This document shows, piece by piece, positions 34,025-42,864 of a stretch of 64,000 nucleotides of DNA; the first letter of the stretch is position 1, and every line of letters starts with the position of its first letter. The notes beneath the pieces were generated by a model. It saw nothing but the letters and a program-made list of their open reading frames with translations. It was not told the origin of the DNA and did not search any database. This DNA is from Pedobacter aquae (GTDB lineage Bacteria > Bacteroidota > Bacteroidia > Sphingobacteriales > Sphingobacteriaceae), in the NCBI RefSeq assembly GCF_008195825.1, contig NZ_CP043329.1:434001-498000 (forward strand), written 5' to 3'. The position numbers were made by a program, and so were the translations under genes.

Positions 34025-35320
34025 TCATCTATTTTTCGTAGCAATTTCCACACTTCCATTAACACTTGCTAGCATAGCGCTAATTTTTAATAAGCATTCT
34101 TCATATTCATTTTCTGCATCAGCATAAAATGTGATGGCGCTACCAGCATGAAAAGATAAATATTTGGAGCTCTCATCATATAAAATACTTCTGATGACTA
34201 CATTAAAATCAAAATCTTGATTGGGTGTGATATAGCCTATAGCTCCAGAATAAATGCCTCTTTTACTTTTTTCATACTGCTCCATCAATTGCATGGCTTT
34301 AATTTTTGGTGCACCTGTCATACTTCCCATAGGGAAAGTATTTTTAATGATTTCTGTTATACTCAAATTTTCATCTACTTCACAAACAACGGTAGAAATC
34401 ATTTGATGAACTTGTTTAAAGCTGTAAATACCAAAAAGTTCCTCTACGGCAACTGTGCCTTTTTTAGCAGATTTAGTTAGGTCATTCCTCACCAAATCAA
34501 CAATCATGACGTTTTCTTGCTGTTCTTTTGGATGATTTGCCAGGGCTTCCTTAATGGCTTTATCTTCTTCCGGATTTTTTCCTCTTTTGGCAGTTCCTTT
34601 TATAGGTTGCGAAGTTATTTTATTCCCTCTTTTGGCTAAAAAACGTTCTGGACTAGCACATAAAACGTATTTGTCTTTCCATTTAAAAAAGCTAGAAAAT
34701 GGGGTAGGAGATAGTTGACTTAACCTTTCATAAACTTGTATAGGATTTAAGCTTGTATGTTCTTTATAAAACTCAATACAAAAATTAGTTTCATAAATAT
34801 TTCCTGCCGCTATTTCTTGCTGTATTTGTTTAATAGTTTCTATATATTCTTTTTTAGAGAATTTGCAGTTGATATTAACGAAAGGTATGGCTTGCTCTTC
34901 TTCTGTGATGATGGTATTAGAAATATTAGTTAAAACTTGTTCAGCATCAGAACTAATGATACTCAAATCATCACCTTTTATAAGGATAAGATGTTTGGGT
35001 ACGAAGAAAAATAGATCTGGGAAAGCTAATGAATCTTCGTTGTTAGAGATTAAATCTTCTAACTCATTTTTTAAATCGTAAGCAAAACCGCCAATTAACC
35101 AGTTTTGGTAAGTATTTTTAAAATCCTCTAGCTTAGAGAAAGCATCCCCGTAAGGACTTTCTAAGGTAGCTATGCTATCAACAGCTATTAATAAATCAAA
35201 AGTAGAATAGGGGTCTTGGTATTGGTGCGAATCAAAAACGGCACAGTATTCATGCTGGTTTGCCCACCTTAAAGCTTGTTGCTTAAATGCAAACTTATCC
35301 TCTATCTTTAACTGCATCAT
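34025..35320 (-). CDS. pabB: aminodeoxychorismate synthase component I
   Basis: This 431-residue chorismate-binding enzyme makes 4-amino-4-deoxychorismate for folate synthesis. It has the PIKGT motif (about residue 240, QPIKGTAKRG), whose Lys marks PabB rather than the PIAGT of TrpE. It also has the MIVDLVRNDL, GSMTGAPKIKAMQLM and FHAGSAITFYAD segments. The divergent N-terminal region is short. I place the start at ATG 35320 or the adjacent ATG 35317. The in-frame TTG at 35329 overlaps a consensus -7 box (35327-35334). No pabA is adjacent, so a glutamine amidotransferase encoded elsewhere must supply ammonia. Confidence 0.92.
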   Translation of the reverse strand: MMQLKIEDKFAFKQQALRWANQHEYCAVFDSHQYQDPYSTFDLLIAVDSIATLESPYGDAFSKLEDFKNTYQNWLIGGFAYDLKNELEDLISNNEDSLAFPDLFFFVPKHLILIKGDDLSIISSDAEQVLTNISNTIITEEEQAIPFVNINCKFSKKEYIETIKQIQQEIAAGNIYETNFCIEFYKEHTSLNPIQVYERLSQLSPTPFSSFFKWKDKYVLCASPERFLAKRGNKITSQPIKGTAKRGKNPEEDKAIKEALANHPKEQQENVMIVDLVRNDLTKSAKKGTVAVEELFGIYSFKQVHQMISTVVCEVDENLSITEIIKNTFPMGSMTGAPKIKAMQLMEQYEKSKRGIYSGAIGYITPNQDFDFNVVIRSILYDESSKYLSFHAGSAITFYADAENEYEECLLKISAMLASVNGSVEIATKNR

Positions 35321-35326
35321 TTGCTG

Positions 35327-35334
35327 CAAACTTA
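35327..35334 (-). promoter_or_regulatory. -7 promoter box for pabB
   Basis: On the minus strand the sequence is TAAGTTTG, matching TAnnTTTG. The ATG at 35320 starts 6 nt after the last base, so the mRNA is predicted to be leaderless. Confidence 0.55.
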
Positions 35335-35345
35335 GGCAAGAAAAT

Positions 35346-35378
35346 AAAAAATCCGAAGGCTTAGCTTCGGATTTTTTT
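35346..35378 (-). terminator. rho-independent terminator after purA
   Basis: AAAATCCGAAG (ending 35358) pairs with CTTCGGATTTT (from 35365) around a 6-nt loop, with A- and T-runs on both sides. It starts 3 nt after the purA stop, and pabB transcription starts just beyond it. Confidence 0.88.
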
Positions 35379-35380
35379 AT

Positions 35381-36655
35381 TTAACACATGGTTAGTGTTT
35401 GTACTCTGTCTGGTCCAACAGATAAATATTTAATAGGAACTTCCAAATGCTTTTCTAAGTAAGCAATGTAGTTTTTTAATCTTGTAGGCACCTCTTCTGG
35501 CGAGCGTATGCCTGTTAAATCCTCATTCCAACCTTCTAATTCTTCGTAAACAGGTTCTGGCTGTATACTGCAAATATCGTAAGGCATATAATCTATGGTT
35601 TCGCCATTGTAATTGTAATGGGTACAAGCGTATATTTTATCAAAACCGCTTAAAACATCAGCTTTAGTCATCACCAATTGGGTAACACCATTTAATAAAA
35701 TAGCGTATTTTAAAGCTGGTAAATCAATCCAACCGGTTCTTCTTGGCCTGCCAGTAGTAGCACCAAACTCGTTACCAATTTTTCTCAATTCTTCGCCCAT
35801 TTCATTGTCTAGCTCGGTAGGGAAGGGTCCACCACCAACACGTGTGCAGTAAGCTTTAAAAATACCAATCACATCGCCAATGTTTTTTGGTGCCACACCT
35901 AAACCAGTACAAGCACCTGCTGTTGTGGTGTTAGATGAAGTTACAAAAGGGTAAGAACCAAAATCAATATCTAACATGGTACCTTGTGCACCTTCTGCTA
36001 ATACGGTTTTTCCTTGTTTTAGGTAATCATTCACCAAATGCTCGCTATCCACGAAAGGGAATTTTTTAATCAATTCAATCGCTTCAAAAAAAGCAGCTTC
36101 TTTTTCAGAGAAATCTTCAACTTCTCCGTAATGTGCTAAAATGCTTTTGTGTTTTTCTACCAGTTTCTGGTAGCGTTCTTTAAAATCAGGTAAACTGATA
36201 TCGCCAATTCTTAAGCCATTTCTACCAGTTTTATCCATGTAGGTTGGTCCAATTCCTTTAAGAGTAGAACCAATTTTGCCATCGCCCATTTTCTTTTCAG
36301 ATGCAGCATCTAAAAGTTGGTGTGTAGGTAAAATTAAATGGGCTTTACGACCAATTAACAGATTTTTCTTTGCTAGCAAATCATGGCCAGCATCTTTTAA
36401 TTTATCTAATTCTCTTTTTAAGATGATAGGGTCTATAACCACACCATTACCTATAAGATTTAAAGTGTGTTTCTCGAAAATTCCAGAAGGGATAGTATTA
36501 AGAACGTATTTTTTGCCATCAAACTCTAAAGTGTGCCCGGCATTAGGGCCACCTTGGAAACGAGCGATAAGGTCGTATTGAGGTGCTAAAACATCAACAA
36601 TTTTCCCTTTACCTTCGTCGCCCCATTGAAGGCCTAATAAAACATCAACAGCCAT
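35381..36655 (-). CDS. purA: adenylosuccinate synthetase
   Basis: This 424-residue GTP-dependent enzyme joins IMP and aspartate to adenylosuccinate, the first committed step to AMP. It has the P-loop-like GLQWGDEGKGK (about 7-17), the IMP-binding QGGPNAGHT, GIGPTYMDK and the C-terminal GRPRRTGWIDL and YLSVGPDR segments. Length is typical. It is the last gene of a minus-strand set with rsh and fur (10-nt gap to fur) and ends in a strong terminator. Confidence 0.98.
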   Translation of the reverse strand: MAVDVLLGLQWGDEGKGKIVDVLAPQYDLIARFQGGPNAGHTLEFDGKKYVLNTIPSGIFEKHTLNLIGNGVVIDPIILKRELDKLKDAGHDLLAKKNLLIGRKAHLILPTHQLLDAASEKKMGDGKIGSTLKGIGPTYMDKTGRNGLRIGDISLPDFKERYQKLVEKHKSILAHYGEVEDFSEKEAAFFEAIELIKKFPFVDSEHLVNDYLKQGKTVLAEGAQGTMLDIDFGSYPFVTSSNTTTAGACTGLGVAPKNIGDVIGIFKAYCTRVGGGPFPTELDNEMGEELRKIGNEFGATTGRPRRTGWIDLPALKYAILLNGVTQLVMTKADVLSGFDKIYACTHYNYNGETIDYMPYDICSIQPEPVYEELEGWNEDLTGIRSPEEVPTRLKNYIAYLEKHLEVPIKYLSVGPDRVQTLTMC

Positions 36656-36665
36656 TATAAATTAA

Positions 36666-37142
36666 TTAGTTTTTATTGTTGTAAGATTCGCAGTAACCAC
36701 TACTTAGTTTGGTACAATTACCATAAAGATTTAAAGAGTGGTGCTGGATATTAAATTTAAGTAAATCGCCCATCATGGTTTGTATTTGTTGAACGCGAGG
36801 GTCGCAAAATTCAACTACTTTACCGCAATCCAAGCAAATAATATGGTCGTGTTGTTTGTAACCATAGGATTTTTCAAACTGAGCCATGTTTTTGCCAAAC
36901 TGGTGCTTGGTAACCAAATCACAAGATAACAAGAGTTCTAGCGTGTTATAAACAGTAGCCCTGCTTACACGGTATTTCTTATTTTTCATGTGGATGTAGA
37001 GAGATTCTACATCAAAATGATCTGTTCTGGAGTATATTTCTTCGAGTATGGCGAATCTTTCGGGAGTTTTTCTAAGATTCTTGTTCTCCAGATAAGATTC
37101 GAAAATTTTTTTTACCATCTCAATGGTTTCTTGTACAGCCAT
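36666..37142 (-). CDS. Fur-family transcriptional regulator
   Basis: This 158-residue metalloregulator has a winged-helix DNA-binding half (about 10-90, with [15 protein letters not shown] and [15 protein letters not shown]). The C-terminal dimer and metal-binding half contains [18 protein letters not shown] and a second Cys pair near the end (C-x6-C in [10 protein letters not shown]), matching the structural zinc sites of Fur/PerR. Whether it senses iron, zinc or peroxide cannot be decided by eye. It has its own -7 box (37159-37166) and is followed 10 nt later by purA. Confidence 0.93.
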   Translation of the reverse strand: MAVQETIEMVKKIFESYLENKNLRKTPERFAILEEIYSRTDHFDVESLYIHMKNKKYRVSRATVYNTLELLLSCDLVTKHQFGKNMAQFEKSYGYKQHDHIICLDCGKVVEFCDPRVQQIQTMMGDLLKFNIQHHSLNLYGNCTKLSSGYCESYNNKN

Positions 37143-37158
37143 GGCGATTCTTAGTTGT

Positions 37159-37166
37159 CAAAGTTA
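37159..37166 (-). promoter_or_regulatory. -7 promoter box for fur-type gene and purA
   Basis: On the minus strand the sequence is TAACTTTG, matching TAnnTTTG, 16 nt before the ATG. It lies in the 53-nt gap after rsh, allowing fur-purA transcription independent of rsh. Confidence 0.55.
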
Positions 37167-37195
37167 TCAAAATTTACAATATAGCTAAATGCTTT

Positions 37196-39427
37196 TTAGT
37201 TTTTTACTGATATTGTTTCCTCAGAAGAGTCAAAACGTAGTACATCCGTAATACCTTTCACCTCTTTTATCTTCTTAATTAGGTTTTCAAGGTGTTGAGT
37301 ATCATTAACATATATCATAATAGTGCCTTGGAAAATACCGTCTTCCGTATCCATCGTTATAGAACGCATATTCACCTTAAAATCATTAGAAATAACCTGT
37401 GTTAAGTTATTTATCAAGCCAACTTCATCAATACCTGTAATTCTTAAGCCGGTAAGAAAGGCTAATTGCTTTTGACTGTTCCATTTAGCCTTCACAATTC
37501 GGTAGCCAAAGCTCGACATTAATTTGGTTGCGTTAGGGCAATTGGTACGGTGTATTTTTATTCCGTCTGATACGGTTACGAAGCCAAAAACATCATCACC
37601 GGGGATAGGGTTACAACAATTAGATAACTTATAATCTATCTTTTGCATATCCTCGCCAATTAATAAAACATCACTATCGTTAGATTTAACCTGTTTAATG
37701 ATGTTTTGTATTTTCTCAGAATCTATATTTTGCTGTGGTTTTTGCTCTACTACTTTTTCTGATGCGGCAAATTCTTTCAGGTCTTTTAAATCAATAATAC
37801 CTTTAGCTACATTGTAGAATAAATCTTGTGTAGATTGTAGTTTAAAGAAATAGCTCAGTTTATAAATATTATCAGAATTGTAAGTGATTTTTAGAGATTT
37901 CAACTTACGTTCTAAAATCTCTTTACCATCTTCTGCTATTTTGCGTTTTTCTTCTTTTAAGGATGATTTAATTTTGGCTTTAGCTTTTGCGGTGACCACA
38001 AAATTTAGCCAATCTTCTTTTGGTGTTTGTTTACCTGAGGTGATGACCTCTACTTGGTCTCCGTTTTGGAGTTTATAAGACAAAGGAACCAATTTATGGT
38101 TTACCTTAGCGCCAATACAACGAGCACCAATATCAGAGTGAATTTCAAAAGCAAAATCTAAAGCAGTGGCTTCTATAGGGAGCTGAATTAAATCGCCTTT
38201 TGGGGTGAAGATGAAAATCTCATCAGAGAATAAATTCATCTTAAAATCATCTAAGAAATCTAAAGCATTGGCTTCCGGATTGCTTAAAAGCTCTCTTACT
38301 TTTTGTACCCATTGGTCTAAACCACTGTCTGATGATGATTCTTTATATTTCCAATGTGCGGCAAAACCTTTCTCCGCAATCTCATTCATACGTTGTGTTC
38401 TTATCTGCACTTCTACCCATTGCCCTTTTGGCCCCATCACAGTGGTATGTAAAGATTCATAACCATTTGCTTTAGGCGATGAAATCCAATCTCTTAAACG
38501 GTCTGGATTTGGGCGATATAAATCTGTTACAATAGAATAGGCTTTCCAACTGTCTGCTTTTTCGTTTTCAGGTTTGCTATCTAAAACAATACGGATAGCA
38601 AATAAATCATAAACTTCTTCAAAAGGAATACCTTTTTTCTTCATCTTGGTCCATATAGAATGGATAGATTTTGGTCTTCCTAAAACATTGGCATGTAGGT
38701 CTTGTTCGGCTAAAATTTTATTAATTGGACCTATAAACTCTTTTATAAATAACTCTCTTTCTGCCTTTTTTTCATTAAGCTTTTGAGCGATGAATTTATA
38801 AGTTTCTGGCTCCATGTATTTCATGGATAAATCTTCCAATTCAGATTTTATAGCGTATAAACCTAAACGGTGTGCCAGTGGAGCATATAAATAAACGGTT
38901 TCAGAACAAATTTTAAGCTGCTTGTCTCGCGGCATAAAATCCATGGTACGCATATTATGTAAACGGTCTGCTAGCTTAATTAAGATTACCCTAACATCAT
39001 CAGCTAAGGTTAAGAGCATCTTTCTGAAGTTTTCTGCTTGCATAGAGCTGTTAGCATCAAAAACTCCTGAAATTTTAGTTAAGCCATCAATAATTTTAGC
39101 ACATTTTTTACCAAATTCTCTTTCAATATCTTCTAAGGAGATATGAGTATCCTCAACAACATCGTGTAACAAAGCGCAAACAATAGAAGTTGTACCTAAG
39201 CCAATTTCTTCTGCGGCTATTTGTGCTACGGCAATAGGATGATAGATATAAGGCTCACCAGATTTACGGCGCATGTCTTTATGATTCTCCACAGCCATAT
39301 CAAATGCCTGTCTAATCATCTTCTTGTCGCCTTTCTTCATTGTTGGTTTACAGGCTCTTAGCAGGGCTCTGTAACGTTTCAATATCTCTGATTTCTCTGC
39401 TTCTAAATCTATTATGTAGTCTTTCAT
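37196..39427 (-). CDS. bifunctional (p)ppGpp synthetase/hydrolase (RelA/SpoT)
   Basis: This 743-residue stringent-response enzyme starts with an HD hydrolase domain (about 50-200, with YIHHP-type YIYHPIAVAQIA and HDVVEDTHIS). Next come the synthetase domain (about 240-360, with GRPKSIHSIWTKM and GYESLHTTV), a TGS domain (about 400-460, IFTPKGDLIQLP), a helical/zinc-finger-like region (NCCNPIPGDD) and a C-terminal ACT domain. The intact HD signature indicates both synthesis and breakdown of (p)ppGpp. As the single long Rsh of Bacteroidota, it links amino-acid starvation to purine supply. purA downstream makes an ATP precursor. Confidence 0.96.
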   Translation of the reverse strand: MKDYIIDLEAEKSEILKRYRALLRACKPTMKKGDKKMIRQAFDMAVENHKDMRRKSGEPYIYHPIAVAQIAAEEIGLGTTSIVCALLHDVVEDTHISLEDIEREFGKKCAKIIDGLTKISGVFDANSSMQAENFRKMLLTLADDVRVILIKLADRLHNMRTMDFMPRDKQLKICSETVYLYAPLAHRLGLYAIKSELEDLSMKYMEPETYKFIAQKLNEKKAERELFIKEFIGPINKILAEQDLHANVLGRPKSIHSIWTKMKKKGIPFEEVYDLFAIRIVLDSKPENEKADSWKAYSIVTDLYRPNPDRLRDWISSPKANGYESLHTTVMGPKGQWVEVQIRTQRMNEIAEKGFAAHWKYKESSSDSGLDQWVQKVRELLSNPEANALDFLDDFKMNLFSDEIFIFTPKGDLIQLPIEATALDFAFEIHSDIGARCIGAKVNHKLVPLSYKLQNGDQVEVITSGKQTPKEDWLNFVVTAKAKAKIKSSLKEEKRKIAEDGKEILERKLKSLKITYNSDNIYKLSYFFKLQSTQDLFYNVAKGIIDLKDLKEFAASEKVVEQKPQQNIDSEKIQNIIKQVKSNDSDVLLIGEDMQKIDYKLSNCCNPIPGDDVFGFVTVSDGIKIHRTNCPNATKLMSSFGYRIVKAKWNSQKQLAFLTGLRITGIDEVGLINNLTQVISNDFKVNMRSITMDTEDGIFQGTIMIYVNDTQHLENLIKKIKEVKGITDVLRFDSSEETISVKN

Positions 39428-39514
39428 CTAAAAATTATCTGTAGCACAAATGATTTTACTTTCTTCTAACAATTATTGGGTTACTTATTATGCAGAAAGG
39501 TAATTAATAAGTGA

Positions 39515-39522
39515 TAAATTTG
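39515..39522 (+). promoter_or_regulatory. -7 promoter box for the DUF4294-gpx-bshB1 genes
   Basis: TAAATTTG matches TAnnTTTG. It overlaps the region of an in-frame GTG (39511). The ATG at 39535 lies 12 nt beyond the box and is the likely start. Confidence 0.55.
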
Positions 39523-39534
39523 TATATTAAAATT

Positions 39535-40146
39535 ATGAAAATCAAAGGTTTTTTTCTAGGATTCATTTTCTCCTTAATGTCATTTTACGTAATGGCACAA
39601 AAACCTGTTTTACCTATAACTGGCAAAAACGACACTATTAAAGTGGCACTAGCAGATGTTGATGGCATCCTAGTCCCTTGGGTAGTTCTAAATGAAGTTT
39701 CTGTGGTAGACAGAAGGATATTTAGATCTCCAGAGGATTTAGCAAAATATAGACGATTAAAATATAATGTTCTAAAAGTTTTGCCCTACGCTCGTTTTGC
39801 AGGACAAAGATACAGACAACTAGAGAAAGATTTAGCGCTCACTTCTAATAAAAGAAAACAAAAAGAGTTAGTTAAAGGTTGTGAGAAAGAGATTAAAGAT
39901 TTGTTTAATCGTGAGATTAAAAATATGACCATCACACAAGGTGATATTTTAATTAAATTGATAGATAGAGAAACAGGCAATTCTAGCTTTGATCATTTAA
40001 AAGAAACGAAAGGAAGGGTTCCTGCATTCTTTTTACAATCTGTAGCAAAAATGTTTGGTCATGATTTAAAGGCCAAATATGACGTAGAGCAGGAAAGAGA
40101 CATTGAGGCTATCATATTAGCTTCAGGATATTACACTTATCAGTAA
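39535..40146 (+). CDS. DUF4294 family secreted protein
   Basis: This 203-residue protein has a signal peptide (MKIKGFFLGFIFSLMSFYVMAQ). The DUF4294 core contains the pattern VLNEVSVVDRRIF and a later YARFAGQRYRQLEKDL, and a C-terminal helix ends in SGYYTYQ. The family is almost confined to Bacteroidota and has no established function. Start chosen at ATG 39535 because the longer frame begins at or before the -7 box. Its stop shares one base with the start of the glutathione peroxidase gene (TAATG), so the two are coupled. Confidence 0.88.
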   Translation: MKIKGFFLGFIFSLMSFYVMAQKPVLPITGKNDTIKVALADVDGILVPWVVLNEVSVVDRRIFRSPEDLAKYRRLKYNVLKVLPYARFAGQRYRQLEKDLALTSNKRKQKELVKGCEKEIKDLFNREIKNMTITQGDILIKLIDRETGNSSFDHLKETKGRVPAFFLQSVAKMFGHDLKAKYDVEQERDIEAIILASGYYTYQ

Positions 40147-40649
40147 TGAGCGAAAAAACAGTTTATCAGTTCCGTGTAGAAAATAATAAAGGAACTGAAG
40201 TGAGTATGGATGCCTACAAAGGGAAAGTTTTATTGATTGTTAATACAGCATCTGAATGTGGTTTTACTCCTCAGCTAAAAGATTTAGAAGAGCTTAGGCA
40301 AACTTTTGAAGGCGAAAAATTTGAGATTTTAGCTTTTCCAAGTAATGATTTCGGTCAGCAAGAGCCCTTAGAAAACGATGCTATAAGTAAATTCTGTAGT
40401 ATTAATTATCACACCAAGTTTTCTATCTTCAAAAAGGTAAAAGTAAGAGGTCCATATGCACATCCCTTATTTAAATTCTTGTCTAATAAAGAATTAAATG
40501 GTAAAGTAGGATCTACACCAAGATGGAATTTTCATAAATTCTTAGTGAATTCTAAAGGTGAGGTGGTAGACTTTTTCTATCCCTTTACCAAGCCCAATAC
40601 CGCTCGTGTGAAAAAGAAAATCCAAAAGCTCTTAAGCGTTACCAAATAA
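40146..40649 (+). CDS. glutathione-peroxidase-family thiol peroxidase
   Basis: This 167-residue thioredoxin-fold peroxidase has the catalytic tetrad elements: Cys38 in NTASECGFTPQ (Cys form, not selenocysteine), Gln in FPSNDFGQQEP, and Trp/Asn in PRWNFHKFLV. Bacterial Cys-type enzymes of this family generally use thioredoxin rather than glutathione to reduce peroxides. The sequence lacks a signal peptide and should act in the cytoplasm. The bacillithiol gene bshB1 follows after 2 nt, which fits a shared oxidative-stress role. Confidence 0.94.
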   Translation: MSEKTVYQFRVENNKGTEVSMDAYKGKVLLIVNTASECGFTPQLKDLEELRQTFEGEKFEILAFPSNDFGQQEPLENDAISKFCSINYHTKFSIFKKVKVRGPYAHPLFKFLSNKELNGKVGSTPRWNFHKFLVNSKGEVVDFFYPFTKPNTARVKKKIQKLLSVTK

Positions 40650-40651
40650 GC

Positions 40652-41374
40652 ATGAAATTAGATTTATTATGTATTGCCGTTCATCCTGATGATGTTGAAT
40701 TAGGTGCCGCCGGAACTATTCTTAAGCATAAAGCTATGGGTAAAAAGGTTGGCGTAGTAGATTTAACTAGAGGTGAACTAGGCACAAGAGGCTCTGCAGA
40801 AACTAGAGATGAAGAAGCAGCAGAAGCAGCTGAAATTTTGGGTCTTGATATCCGTGAAAACCTACGCATGCGAGATGGTTTTTTCCAAAACGATGAACAG
40901 CATCAGCTTCAAATTATTGAAGTGATTAGAAAATATCAGCCAGAAATAATTGTCACTAACGCCCATTATGATAGGCATCCAGATCACGGAAAGGCTTTTC
41001 AGTTGGTTAATGATGCTTGTTTTTTAGCTGGCTTACCAAAAATTAAAACGACTTATCAAAGTGTATCGCAAGCTGCGCATCGCCCAAGATTATTGCTTTC
41101 CTTTATCCAAGATACTTATATAAAGCCAGATATTGTTATTGATATTACGCCTTACCATCAGCAAAAGCTTGAAGCTATAAGGGCTTATAAAACCCAATTT
41201 CATATACCAGGCCTTACACTTGATGAACCACAAACGTATATTTCAAATCCAGATTTCTTAGAAGTTATCATCGGCAGGAGCAGAGAAATGGGTAAATCTA
41301 TACAAGTACCTTTTGCAGAAGGTTTCCTTTCTAAAAAGATTTTAGGAGTAGATAACCTCTTCGATTTAAAATAA
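40652..41374 (+). CDS. bshB1: bacillithiol biosynthesis deacetylase BshB1
   Basis: This 240-residue LmbE-like zinc enzyme removes acetyl from GlcNAc-malate during bacillithiol synthesis. Zinc ligands are visible in AVHPDDVELGAAG (His12, Asp14, Asp15 region) and in HYDRHPDHGKAF (about 109-120). The motif TRGELGTRGSAETRDEEAAEAAEILG is typical of the BshB1 clade rather than mycothiol enzymes. The gene is immediately downstream of the thiol peroxidase, suggesting a redox operon. bshA and bshC are not in the window. Confidence 0.94.
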   Translation: MKLDLLCIAVHPDDVELGAAGTILKHKAMGKKVGVVDLTRGELGTRGSAETRDEEAAEAAEILGLDIRENLRMRDGFFQNDEQHQLQIIEVIRKYQPEIIVTNAHYDRHPDHGKAFQLVNDACFLAGLPKIKTTYQSVSQAAHRPRLLLSFIQDTYIKPDIVIDITPYHQQKLEAIRAYKTQFHIPGLTLDEPQTYISNPDFLEVIIGRSREMGKSIQVPFAEGFLSKKILGVDNLFDLK

Positions 41375-41452
41375 TTGTCATTTTATCATTCTTGGTTTTT
41401 AAAAATCTAGCTAAAGTGTATCTTGTTAATTAATTTATCAAATTATTAACAT

Positions 41453-42811
41453 ATGTCTAACGTTTTTTCAAAAGTCAAGAATATTTATCAGTTGTTTAAG
41501 TCTGTTGATTTCAAGCAATTGGAAGCGCTTTCCCAAAAAGTAGATTTAAAAGAAGTCATGACCCAATTTAGCAAGCTTGATGAAAAGCAGCTTGCAGGCT
41601 TGATGAAAATGGTTGGAGGTAATAAAAAAGTTAAAGAATTACCTCCTATAAATGGCGATTTTTATGAACTTTCTGATTCTTTATCTCCCGAAGATAGAGC
41701 CTTACAATTAAAAGTAAGAGCTTTTATGGAAACTGAGATTAAGCCTATTGTTAATAAATATTGGAACAGGGCCGAGTTTCCTCATGAGATTATACCTAAA
41801 ATGGCCGAGTTAAATATCTGCGGATTAACTTATGAGGGTTATGGCTGTCCTAATCGTTCTTTTTTAATGGAAGGTATTATAGCAACCGAAATAGGTAGGA
41901 TAGATGCTTCTATTGCTACATTCTTTGGCGTACAAAGTGGCTTGGCGATGGGTTCTATTTACATATGTGGTTCTGATGAGCAAAAGCAACGTTGGCTGCC
42001 TAAAATGCAAAAAATGGAATTGATAGGTTCTTTTGGATTAACCGAGCCAGAAATTGGTTCTGCGGCAGCAGGAGGTTTAACTACAACAGCCAAAAGAAAT
42101 GGTGATACATGGGTTTTAAATGGCCAGAAAAAATGGATTGGTAATGCCACTTTTGCAGATGTTAACATCGTTTGGGCTAGAGATTTAGACGATAATCAGG
42201 TAAAAGGATTTGTTATTGAAAAAGGTAATCCTGGCTTTTCTGTGGAGAAGATAGAAAATAAAATGGCTTTAAGGATTGTTCAAAATGGCCTTATCATTTT
42301 AACAGATTGTGTGGTAACAGAAGAAAACCGATTACAGAATTGTAATTCTTTTAAAGATGTTGCCAAAGTTTTACAAATGACTAGAGCAGGTGTTGCCTGG
42401 ATGGCTGTTGGGTGTGCAAGAGGTGCTTATGAAAGCGCTTTGAAATATACCAGAGAGCGTGTTCAGTTTGGTAAGCCAATAGCCTCTTTTCAATTGATAC
42501 AAAACCATTTGGTAGAAATGCTTTCTAATCTTACAGCTATGCAAACCCTAGTTTTTCAGCTTTCTAAGCTGCAAGACGAAGGTAAATTAACAGATGAACA
42601 TGCGTCCCTAGCAAAAGTATTTTGTACTATGCGTACCCGCGATGTGGTAAGTAGAGCAAGAGAAGTAATGGGTGGAAACGGGATTTTACTAGAATACGAT
42701 GTAGCTCGTTTTGTTGCAGATGCTGAGGCTATTTACTCTTACGAAGGCACTAAAGAGATAAATTCCTTAATTGTTGGTAGGGCAATTACAGGCTTTAGTG
42801 CTTTTGTTTAA
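41453..42811 (+). CDS. acyl-CoA dehydrogenase (glutaryl-CoA-dehydrogenase-like)
   Basis: This 452-residue FAD enzyme oxidises acyl-CoA thioesters. The acyl-CoA dehydrogenase fold begins near residue 75, with FGLTEPEIGS, NGQKKWIGNA, RVQFGKPIASFQLIQ and the C-terminal catalytic Glu in YEGTKEINSLIVGRAITGF. The last motif resembles glutaryl-CoA dehydrogenases, which place Glu in the same loop. An extra N-terminal segment of about 70 residues is helical and charged (KNIYQLFKSVDFKQLEALSQ). It has no signal features and no family I recognise. The gene is monocistronic, ending in a hairpin shared with the convergent oxidoreductase. The exact acyl substrate is undetermined. Confidence 0.9.
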   Translation: MSNVFSKVKNIYQLFKSVDFKQLEALSQKVDLKEVMTQFSKLDEKQLAGLMKMVGGNKKVKELPPINGDFYELSDSLSPEDRALQLKVRAFMETEIKPIVNKYWNRAEFPHEIIPKMAELNICGLTYEGYGCPNRSFLMEGIIATEIGRIDASIATFFGVQSGLAMGSIYICGSDEQKQRWLPKMQKMELIGSFGLTEPEIGSAAAGGLTTTAKRNGDTWVLNGQKKWIGNATFADVNIVWARDLDDNQVKGFVIEKGNPGFSVEKIENKMALRIVQNGLIILTDCVVTEENRLQNCNSFKDVAKVLQMTRAGVAWMAVGCARGAYESALKYTRERVQFGKPIASFQLIQNHLVEMLSNLTAMQTLVFQLSKLQDEGKLTDEHASLAKVFCTMRTRDVVSRAREVMGGNGILLEYDVARFVADAEAIYSYEGTKEINSLIVGRAITGFSAFV

Positions 42812-42820
42812 AGAAATGAT

Positions 42821-42864
42821 AAATTGAGATAGAAGAGCAAAATGCTACTCTATCTCAATTTTTT
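42821..42864. terminator. bidirectional terminator between convergent genes
   Basis: AAATTGAGATAG (42821-42832) is perfectly complementary to CTATCTCAATTT (42850-42861), followed by T-runs. The right arm overlaps the last codons of the convergent FAD/Rieske gene. Confidence 0.78.
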